Source of the DNA: Planctomycetota bacterium
GTDB lineage: Bacteria; Planctomycetota; Phycisphaerae; WQYP01
Direction: 5' to 3'
NCBI GenBank assembly: GCA_021827645.1
Contig: JAKAVA010000091.1
Span: forward strand, 1-49,359
Length of the DNA: 49,359 nucleotides
The notes under the pieces are model-generated. The model was not told the DNA's origin. It searched no databases and saw nothing but the letters and a program-made list of their open reading frames with translations. This document shows, piece after piece, positions 1 to 6,208 of this stretch (the stretch's first letter is position 1; every line of letters begins with the position of its first letter). A program made the translations under genes and the position numbers.

Positions 1-2
1 TC

Positions 3-716
3 TATGGCGGCAAGGGGTTCAGTGCGGCGAAATTCAAGAAAATGGAGAGCGACGGCATCATCACCGATCGGGCCGAGCCACAACTCGGCGATCTCTGCGC
101 CGCACTGTGCGGGGCCGCATCGTTTCTCCTTGAAAAAATCGGGCCGGCTCGGCCAAACCTCGAGTTTTTGGACGACCTCACTCTGCTCACAGTCGGCCCG
201 CAGTTCCGCGGTGGAGCCAACAATCTGATCGGAACCGAGGGCATCGCGGTGGCATTTGAGGTCATCAGACAAATCGTTTCGCATGCTGCGTCCGAGATAT
301 CCGGCGACACGATCCGCATCAGGAACGCCACGGGCCGGATGGTTTTAATAAAATTTTCATCAGACCCCGACATCGTAATCAGCGAGGAGATAGGAGAGGG
401 CGAAATCAGAAACGTGGTGGCCATCGAGGTGAAGAGCGGAAGCGATATATCGAACATCCACAACAGGATCGGAGAGGCTGAGAAAAGCCATCAGAAGGCG
501 CGAAAAAGGGGATTCACCGAATGCTGGACGGTGGTAAACATCCCCCAGCGTCGGCTCGACATGGAAAAATTGGTAAATGAGTCTCCATCAACCGATCGAT
601 TTTATTCTCTTGACGATCTATCGACGGGACGAGGTGAAACGTACGCAGCTTTTTGCCGGCGTGTGCTCGCTTTGACATCGATCAAGCCGCGTGGTGCGTC
701 GGTTCGGAAAGGGTAG
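3..716 (+). CDS. Type II restriction endonuclease-like protein, 5' end outside the window
   Basis: The reading frame is open to the left edge, so the N-terminus is missing; the visible product is about 237 residues. Counting from the internal Met at base 42, it has a PD-(D/E)XK nuclease signature: Pro109-Asp110 (in SDPDIVIS) and, 18 residues later, Glu129-Val130-Lys131 (in VAIEVKSG). The following segment SNIHNRIGEAEKSH and the overall look resemble XcyI/Cfr9I-type enzymes that cut CCCGGG. The nuclease fold is well supported by the motif; the XcyI assignment is from memory of the family and less sure. A partner methyltransferase would be expected upstream, outside the window. Confidence 0.55.
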   Translation, partial: YGGKGFSAAKFKKMESDGIITDRAEPQLGDLCAALCGAASFLLEKIGPARPNLEFLDDLTLLTVGPQFRGGANNLIGTEGIAVAFEVIRQIVSHAASEISGDTIRIRNATGRMVLIKFSSDPDIVISEEIGEGEIRNVVAIEVKSGSDISNIHNRIGEAEKSHQKARKRGFTECWTVVNIPQRRLDMEKLVNESPSTDRFYSLDDLSTGRGETYAAFCRRVLALTSIKPRGASVRKG

Positions 717-851
717 CCGGTAGCCCCGCTCTGAAAAAAACGCATTTTTTGCCGAATTTTGGCACCAAACGGCGGCGGAATGGCTCGACCGGAGCTGGGT
801 TCAATCATCATAAGATGCTGTTTTGCATGATTTTACGATCTTTTCGTGCGG

Positions 852-906
852 CTGCCATCAGGCTTAACCAAATCTTAGCGCAAGCTTAAGCGGTACTAAA
901 CTTGAC
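852..906 (+). promoter_or_regulatory. Pho-box-like array of five 11-bp direct repeats
   Basis: Five units begin at 852, 863, 874, 885 and 896, exactly 11 bases apart: CTGCCAT, CTTAACC, CTTAGCG, CTTAAGC and CTAAACT, each followed by four bases. PhoB/PhoP/SphR-type regulators bind 7+4-bp direct repeats with cores such as CTGTCAT or CTTAACC. The array ends on a TTGACA (902-907), as in PhoB-activated promoters where the boxes sit at the -35 position. It lies upstream of a gene of the phosphate:H+ symporter family. The spacing is seen directly; phosphate control is inferred. The rest of 717-1060 holds no gene I can support. Confidence 0.6.
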
Positions 907-1060
907 ACCCATATCCTGTTCGTCATGAACGCAGGGGGTTTTGTCGCTACAGTTGTTCTGGGGCGATCAAAATCCCGGCGGTCGGATCAGTTCGCGGCAC
1001 CAAGCCGCTTACATGTTTCGACCGTCAGGCTTATCTGGCCCTATTAGAGGAGGCAACTTC

Positions 1061-2509
1061 ATGGCTGCGGCAGTCAACAACCAACTGCATGCCCGCGAGG
1101 TGTCCGAAGCACTGAATGAAGTAAAATTCAGCGGCTTCCATCTTCGCGCCATCATCACGGCGGGTATGGGGTTCTTTACATCCGCCTATGACCTCACGGT
1201 CATCGGTACCGCTTTGGCACTGGCCGGGCCGGAATGGAAAAAGGCGTTTCTCGCCGGCGATCCGCACGGAGCTGGCAGCTTTACCATGCTCATGGGGTTG
1301 GTCGCGTCGGTCTCGCTCGCGGCGACATTCATTGGCGCGATGGCCTTCGGGTTTATCGCCGATAAAATCGGTCGCAAAAGCGTCTATGGAATTGAGGCGG
1401 TGCTGATGACCATCGGCGCCATCGGCAGCGCGTTCGCTGGCGGTCCGATTGCAATGATTATCTGGCGTACCGTCATGGGTTTCGGTATCGGTGGTGATTA
1501 TCCCCTCTCCGGAACGCTGATGGCTGAATATGCCAACCGTCAAAATCGCGGAAAGATGGTCGGCATGGTCTTCTCGTGTCAAGCCCTCGGCTTCTTGCTT
1601 GGCCCCATCGTCGTGCTTACCCTGCTTGCCGCAGGTGTCAGCCACGACCTCACCTGGCGCATCGCCTTGGGTGTCGGTGCTCTGCCGGCTTTGGGTGTCA
1701 TCATCCTTCGTCGCACCATGCCGGAATCTCCGCGTTGGCTCGCCCGTGCGAAAGGCCGCGCGGAAGAGGCCGCCGCATCACTCACCCGCTATTCCGATGG
1801 CGTCACCTCGGCCGCCGGAAAGGACGCGGTTGTCCGTGAGCCCCTCTCCAAATACGCCTTAACCCTGCTCGGCACGGCTGGTGCCTGGTTCGTCTTTGAC
1901 TACGCCTACTACGGCAACACCATCGGCATGCCGATGATCATCAAATCCGTCGCGCCCCATGGTGGAATTTTGGCGTCGGTAGCATGGAACGTGCTGATCT
2001 TTGGAATTTTTGCCGTCCCTGGCTATGTGGCGGCCTTCATGTTCTGCGACCGGCTTGGACGCAAGACGATTCAGATGGCGGGCTTCGCCTTGATGGGCCT
2101 CATGTTCCTCGTACTCGGTGCGGTCCCATCGCTGAGCCAGAATGCCACTGGATTCATCACCATCTTCGGGCTCAGCTATTTCTTCGCGGAATTCGGCCCC
2201 AACGTGACCACGTATGTTCTCTCCTCCGAACTCTTCCCGGTTAATCTGCGGGCGACAGGGTTTGGAATTTCTGCCGGTATCGCCAAGATTGGCGCGTTCA
2301 TTGGAGTCATCGCCTTGGGCCCCATTCTGGCCAAGCTTGGGTTCTCCGGCGGCATGTACCTGTCCTTTGGTATGTCGATGGTCGGGCTGATCCTTACCGC
2401 GATCTGCATCAAGGAACCGGCTGGCAAGTCGCTTGAAGAAGCGGGTCGTGAAAGCAACTGGGTTGAGCCGGAAAGAGCAGCCTCTTCCCGCGTCGCCGTC
2501 GGTGTCTGA
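1061..2509 (+). CDS. MFS transporter, phosphate:H+ symporter (Pho84/PHS) type
   Basis: A 482-residue inner-membrane protein with about 12 hydrophobic segments. The ATG at 1061 is chosen because AGAGGAGG lies 7 bases upstream. The early part closely follows eukaryotic Pho84-type PHS transporters: ITAGMGFFTSAYDLTVIG in TM1, the MFS loop signature GFIADKIGRKSVYGIE, and RTVMGFGIGGDYPLSG in TM4. A PESPRW motif follows TM6 and a second loop signature, DRLGRK, sits in the second half. Phosphate uptake is the best guess because of both the sequence and the Pho-box-like array upstream; sugar or organic-acid porters share the fold. A strong terminator follows, so it is probably transcribed alone. Confidence 0.8.
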   Translation: MAAAVNNQLHAREVSEALNEVKFSGFHLRAIITAGMGFFTSAYDLTVIGTALALAGPEWKKAFLAGDPHGAGSFTMLMGLVASVSLAATFIGAMAFGFIADKIGRKSVYGIEAVLMTIGAIGSAFAGGPIAMIIWRTVMGFGIGGDYPLSGTLMAEYANRQNRGKMVGMVFSCQALGFLLGPIVVLTLLAAGVSHDLTWRIALGVGALPALGVIILRRTMPESPRWLARAKGRAEEAAASLTRYSDGVTSAAGKDAVVREPLSKYALTLLGTAGAWFVFDYAYYGNTIGMPMIIKSVAPHGGILASVAWNVLIFGIFAVPGYVAAFMFCDRLGRKTIQMAGFALMGLMFLVLGAVPSLSQNATGFITIFGLSYFFAEFGPNVTTYVLSSELFPVNLRATGFGISAGIAKIGAFIGVIALGPILAKLGFSGGMYLSFGMSMVGLILTAICIKEPAGKSLEEAGRESNWVEPERAASSRVAVGV

Positions 2510-2539
2510 TTCACGAATCGCATCGCAGTGATCATCAAA

Positions 2540-2565
2540 GGGGCTTGGCAACAAGCCCCTTTTTT
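2540..2565 (+). terminator. Rho-independent terminator after the MFS transporter gene
   Basis: Perfect 8-bp stem GGGGCTTG/CAAGCCCC with a GCAA tetraloop, followed by six T. It lies 30 bases after the transporter stop codon. Confidence 0.9.
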
Positions 2566-2611
2566 CTGCGCATTGACAATCACCCAGCCGCCGTCTAACG
2601 TTAATTCGTCC

Positions 2612-2684
2612 GCCCCCATCGTCTAGAGGCCTAGGACAGCAGATTCTCAGTCTGCATACACCGGTTCGAATCCGGTTGGGGGTA
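2612..2684 (+). tRNA. tRNA-Glu (anticodon CTC)
   Basis: Cloverleaf by eye: acceptor GCCCCCA (2612-2618) with TGGGGGT (2677-2683) and discriminator A; anticodon stem GCAGA/TCTGC around the loop TTCTCAG, giving anticodon CTC; T arm CCGGTTCGAATCCGG. No CCA is encoded. The 3' half also encodes, on the other strand, the last residues of the integrase, so the gene is the likely attachment site of the adjacent element and is still intact. Confidence 0.93.
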
Positions 2685-3528
2685 GTAGATTAGGTTGAAC
2701 CGAAATGAAAGTGTCAGAAAACCCCCGTAAAATGGGCCTTTCCTGAATAGCCTCGGTTGCCGGTTGCGGGGGATTTCCACCTGTTTCTGGCATTGACTGC
2801 GCCGCTTTTTGCGCCGCTTTTCCAGTCGCTCTGGCGAAGTGGTCGTCGGTTACAGTGAGATAAAATTCGCGTGCGATGTTTTCGCTGTGCCCCAGCCAGT
2901 AAGCTGCCACGTGAGCGGGATGATCATTGCAAAGTTCAGTTGCGCGTGATGCCCTCAGATTGTGAAACAGTTTTGGCCAGGGCGATACGCGCGCCCGCCC
3001 GAGTATGCGGAGCAGTTGGGTGCGGAGGTTGGCTGATGGGTCACGGTAGCGGGTGATAATCCATGGCACGCCCGGTTCGGCCTGCTCGAATACGTCCATC
3101 AGCAGTGGAGATAATTCCCTGAACATTGGGATAACTCGGCGGTCTCTCCCCGCGTGGTGCTCGGTCTTGGGCGATGGCACAGTGATGCGTCCCTGCTCCC
3201 AATCGATGTGCTCCCATTTCAAGGCCAGTGTCTCACTTGGCGTTCGGAGCCCACCATACCGGGCCAGGGCGATGATCAGCCGCCATTGGGTGTCGGGTGC
3301 GGCTTCCATAACGCGGTCGATGATATCGCGTCCTATGAATCGCTTTCGCTCGGGGTTACCTCGCACGGTCGTGGCGATGTCATTGAACGGATTCTCGCCG
3401 ATGTAAAGGTGCTCAGAGGCATTGGCCGTGTGTCTGCACGCTTGACCGCACCGCCTCCGCGCGAGGCACGGCCGTAGGCTCTGCTGATCGGCTGCTCTGT
3501 TCCCACGTGCTCCGGCGCAGCGGCTGCG
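2647..3528 (-). pseudogene. Tyrosine recombinase/integrase, N-terminally truncated
   Basis: The catalytic domain of a phage-type integrase is complete. Arg is in RYGGLRTPSE, Lys in PSPKTEHH, His-x-x-Arg in FHNLRASR, the next His in WLGHSEN and the nucleophile Tyr nine residues on in REFY. The recognisable part begins at GENPFNDI near base 3399. Before that, only about 130 bases separate it from the end of the next gene and their translation is not domain-like, so the core-binding and arm-binding parts are missing. The final residues PPTGFEPVYAD are encoded by the tRNA-Glu 3' half, the usual mark of an integrase beside its own attachment site. Calling it inactive is an inference. Confidence 0.7.
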
Positions 3529-3529
3529 G

Positions 3530-5368
3530 TCACATACCATCCTCCGGTTCCGATGGGGAATCGACAGAATCTTCGGCGCTTGCGGCATCGGCGACACTGG
3601 CGACGGCGACGTTATTCCTTTCGTCAGGGGCATTCTCAACTTCCGTCACCGTCGCCAGCGTCGCAAGCCTGAATAAGTTCCTTGGTCGTCCGGGCCCCGG
3701 ACAATCCGGTATATCCCAATTCCCTTCGCCGGCGGCGATCAATTTTTCCAACCACTCCTCGGCGTTGCGACGGTATCGCCTTGGAGCCATCCTCGCCACC
3801 TCACGAACCGTCACGCTGCCGCCGCGGTTATCGATCCAGTCGACCAACCCGTCAAGGTCGCTGCTCTCCCAATCACCAAAAACATATTCCACCGATTCCC
3901 GACAATGATTCCAGATCGCCATCGCCGCCTCAAGATGCACCAATTCCACTTTTTCCGAAAAATCCAGGCACGAATAAATGCACGCCAGCCGCCGCACCAT
4001 CGGCGCACCCCGTGCCGTCATGGCTCCCACCACGCCCGGCAGATCGGCCGTCAGTTGTCGGTAATATCCCTCCCACGCCGCAGCGGCATCTTGGCTCATG
4101 ACGATTTCCCGCGGTTGGGCGGCAAATTCAAGGGCATCCATCAAATGACCGTGGATCGGTGCAAGCAGGGCCTCATCGATCCGGCCCCCAAAGGGAAGGT
4201 ACTTGCTGCGATGCACAAAGCACCACAGAAAGCGGTTCGCAAATCCATTCGTCTGCTCGTTGGCGGTTAACAGTCGGCGGAGTTCTTCCGGTGTGATGTG
4301 GGCGATGATGCTGATATGGGCATCCGTGGCCCGCATCGGGCTTCCCTTGGTCATCGTCTGCAGCCGCCCGCCGTCCCACGCCTGCCGGACGATGGTCGAG
4401 AGGGTGTTGCCGTCGCGGCCCATCCGCTGCATCGGGGCGGCCAGTTCGGTTTCGATCACCAGCAGGCGCTTGTCTTGAACCCCCGCATCGATGATCTGAT
4501 CAGCTTGAACTTGCGGATCGCGAACCGCATCGATCAACCCCTCGCCACTGGATAAACCGGTCGCCTGGCACCGATCTCCCCACGCCTCATCAATCAATCG
4601 GACGGGCAGCAGGGCGCCTTCGAGGGATGTGCCCTTTCGGCCCGCGTTGGTCGCACCGATCAGACATCCAAATAAATTCAGATAATGCTTCGTGGCCCCG
4701 ATATGAAAATGGGCTGCGCGTCCGGCGGCGTTGCCAAAGGCAATGAGAAACTGCAGCAGCGTCGCGGCGGGGTCGGCCTCGGTGTGGGGATCGATCAACC
4801 GCACCCATTCACCCGCCACGCCGTGGTAGGCGGCGGAATGCATCATCGGCCGCCGCTTTTCCTCTTTAACTGCCGGTTCGGGCATCTGCGATTCCGCGTC
4901 CAAGGTCGCCAGTATGCTTTCCCGCGTTGCGCCGGAGTGCAATCCGCGCAGTGCATTGCGGAGCGCAAGGGAAAGCCGGCGCCGCTCGCAGAGTTCAGCG
5001 ACGGTTTTAGCGTAGGTGATGGCGTTGGCGGCGGATGGAAGGGAATTGAGGGCCTCGGTAAGGTAGGCATGGGCGTCATCGAGGCGGGGATATCCGCTCT
5101 CGCGGAGCCGGGCCGAGACCGTGTAGATATCAATCGGGTCGCCAGCACTTTGAAGCGCCAGCATCGCGCCGTAGACCGCCTGGGGGAGGAGCCCGAAAAA
5201 GGCGCCGGGCGTGGGCAGAATCTCAACCACATCGCTGAAACATTCCGGGTCAATCAGGATTGAGGCGATCACATGTCGCTCGCCGGCCTCATCGTGCGGC
5301 AAAGGGAGTGCGGCGTCTCGGACTTCCGGCCGCTTGGCGGTACCACGCGGGTTGGATGGTAAAATCAT
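3530..5368 (-). CDS. Element replication protein with DnaB N-terminal domain and DUF3987-type ATPase domain
   Basis: A 612-residue protein. The ATG at 5368 follows GAGGTGA closely. Residues about 24-130 (VIASILIDPECFSDVVEIL through the ARLRESG and LPSAANAITYAKTV segments) look like the DnaB helicase N-terminal domain. From about residue 185 (WVRLIDPHTEADP) the DUF3987 pattern follows, with a P-loop-like GATNAGRKGTS and the later ISIIAHITPEELRRLL. Such proteins occur in integrated elements and phages of planctomycetes, where they probably act in element replication. The C-terminal tail is Ala/Glu-rich and low in complexity. It lies directly upstream of the integrase in the same direction. Confidence 0.72.
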   Translation of the reverse strand: MILPSNPRGTAKRPEVRDAALPLPHDEAGERHVIASILIDPECFSDVVEILPTPGAFFGLLPQAVYGAMLALQSAGDPIDIYTVSARLRESGYPRLDDAHAYLTEALNSLPSAANAITYAKTVAELCERRRLSLALRNALRGLHSGATRESILATLDAESQMPEPAVKEEKRRPMMHSAAYHGVAGEWVRLIDPHTEADPAATLLQFLIAFGNAAGRAAHFHIGATKHYLNLFGCLIGATNAGRKGTSLEGALLPVRLIDEAWGDRCQATGLSSGEGLIDAVRDPQVQADQIIDAGVQDKRLLVIETELAAPMQRMGRDGNTLSTIVRQAWDGGRLQTMTKGSPMRATDAHISIIAHITPEELRRLLTANEQTNGFANRFLWCFVHRSKYLPFGGRIDEALLAPIHGHLMDALEFAAQPREIVMSQDAAAAWEGYYRQLTADLPGVVGAMTARGAPMVRRLACIYSCLDFSEKVELVHLEAAMAIWNHCRESVEYVFGDWESSDLDGLVDWIDNRGGSVTVREVARMAPRRYRRNAEEWLEKLIAAGEGNWDIPDCPGPGRPRNLFRLATLATVTEVENAPDERNNVAVASVADAASAEDSVDSPSEPEDGM

Positions 5369-5377
5369 GTTGTCACC

Positions 5378-5515
5378 TCAAACTTGCGGGCCCAAGCGTC
5401 GGATATGGCGCTTGCGGCATGTTTCCTCACAGCCGGGCGGTTTGCCCACGGGACGCCATCCCCGGTTTTTCCGGCTCTGGCCATACGCCGTCCGCCAAAG
5501 CTTTAGGCTGTAGTG
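5378..5515 (-). pseudogene. Short basic reading frame without a start codon
   Basis: A 45-residue frame between an in-frame stop and a TGA just ahead of the replication gene. It is Arg/Lys-rich (14 of 45), with the pattern KLWRTAYGQSRKNRGW followed by a Cys-x3-Cys group in GCEETCRKRH. No ATG, GTG or TTG opens the frame at its beginning. It reads like coding rather than random sequence and may be the relic of a small DNA-binding gene of the element. I do not recognise it. Confidence 0.25.
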
Positions 5516-5535
5516 TCATGCCACGGCTACAACTG

Positions 5536-5587
5536 GGCCAAAGTTTCGCACTTCAGGGGTAAAAACAGCATTATTGAGCAATCAGGG
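5536..5587 (+). repeat. Intergenic repeat, copy A
   Basis: About 52 bases matching copy B (12590-12640) in the same orientation at roughly 80% by eye, including AGTTTCGC, GGTAAAAAC, GCATTAT and AATCAGGG. The copies stand on either side of the riboswitch operon. The function is unknown; a small mobile or regulatory repeat is possible. Confidence 0.5.
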
Positions 5588-5637
5588 CCAAAAGTTTCCA
5601 CCACAAACCCCCCGCGGATGGGCGGATTCGCTGGGGG

Positions 5638-5663
5638 TTGACAAGAATCGATACCGCTATATC
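5638..5663 (+). promoter_or_regulatory. Possible promoter of the riboswitch operon
   Basis: A perfect -35 hexamer TTGACA (5638-5643) lies about 40 bases ahead of the aptamer. A TATATC (5658-5663) follows at only 14 bases, short for a sigma-70 promoter, so the -10 is uncertain. Confidence 0.35.
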
Positions 5664-5679
5664 ATGTGCCTATAGCTGG

Positions 5680-5893
5680 TTTGCCCTCAACATTTAGTGT
5701 TGTGTGGCAACGTAAGAGGGAATCCGGTGTGAATCCGGAACTGCCCCGCAGCGGTAAACAGGAACGAACGCCGTCCGGTGGCCCTATAGCCCCGACACTG
5801 TTCCATCCCCATGGAACGGGAAGTGACGGCAAGTAGGAAAATGGGTTGCTCTTACCAGCGCCCGTCAGCCTGTGAGTCCGAAGACCTGCCGGC
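5680..5893 (+). promoter_or_regulatory. Cobalamin (B12) riboswitch aptamer
   Basis: The conserved aptamer core is present in order: AGAGGGAATCCGGTGTGAA, then CCGGAACTGCCCCGCAGCGGTAA, the GGGAAG...GACGGCAAGTAGG middle part, and the B12 box AGTCCGAAGACCTGCC at about 5875-5890. A terminator begins two bases later, so it should work by stopping transcription when the ligand is bound. Genes downstream are nrdA, nrdB and metE, whose products do not need B12; ligand-induced shut-off fits. The 5' edge is approximate. Confidence 0.93.
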
Positions 5894-5895
5894 GA

Positions 5896-5920
5896 CCGTC
5901 CCCGATCGGGGCGGCTTTTT
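5896..5920 (+). terminator. Riboswitch-controlled terminator
   Basis: CCG(T)CCCC-GATC-GGGGCGG with one bulged T, then C and five T. It sits directly after the B12 box and forms the likely expression platform. Confidence 0.8.
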
Positions 5921-6208
5921 ACCAGAACCTCGCGGGAAGGTTTCGGACTAAATTGCCTCAGCCTTGCGCCACCTTCGTCTGATGGGCTTTCCGCTGCGGC
6001 AGATTTCAGCGCCAAACCCATCCGCAGGTCTGCTTCGCTCGCGGGAGCGATGGTCGATGTCTGCATACGCAGTCAGCACGGGCGTTTTTTGCCCGGCAGC
6101 TGATCTGTATGTCCCTGCGCCCATCTGCCATCTCCCCGAAGCATGAAATCAACGCCTGTTCCATCGACCGCGGCGGCCGATGGGCGGCGGTTTTGAAAGG
6201 AGTTCGCG
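5921..6208 (+). other. Untranslated leader between the attenuator and nrdA
   Basis: No gene is evident. It holds a CGGGC-T-rich loop-GCCCG hairpin (6079-6095) and CCATCG/CGATGG (6161-6183) just ahead of the nrdA ribosome binding site AAAGGAG (6196-6202). The second hairpin could affect translation, but nothing shows that it does. Confidence 0.4.

Larger units (their letters stand above)
2647..5515 (-). mobile_element. Remnant of an integrative element in tRNA-Glu
   Basis: Everything between the tRNA and the riboswitch region is on the minus strand and of element type: a tyrosine recombinase whose end overlaps the tRNA, a DnaB-N/DUF3987-type replication protein, and a short basic frame without a start codon. 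The integrase has lost its N-terminal DNA-binding part, and I find no second copy of the tRNA 3' end by eye, so the element looks shortened and immobile. The left boundary is clear; the right one is a guess. Confidence 0.6.

Noticed and set aside
5625..5645. GCTGGGGGTTG as a second attachment site of the tRNA-Glu element
   Set aside because: Only TGGGGGT agrees with the tRNA 3' end; the bases before it do not match.
5650..5690. NrdR box near the nrd promoter (CTATATCATG, CTATAG)
   Set aside because: The match to the 16-bp NrdR consensus is poor and the required second box at the right spacing is missing.
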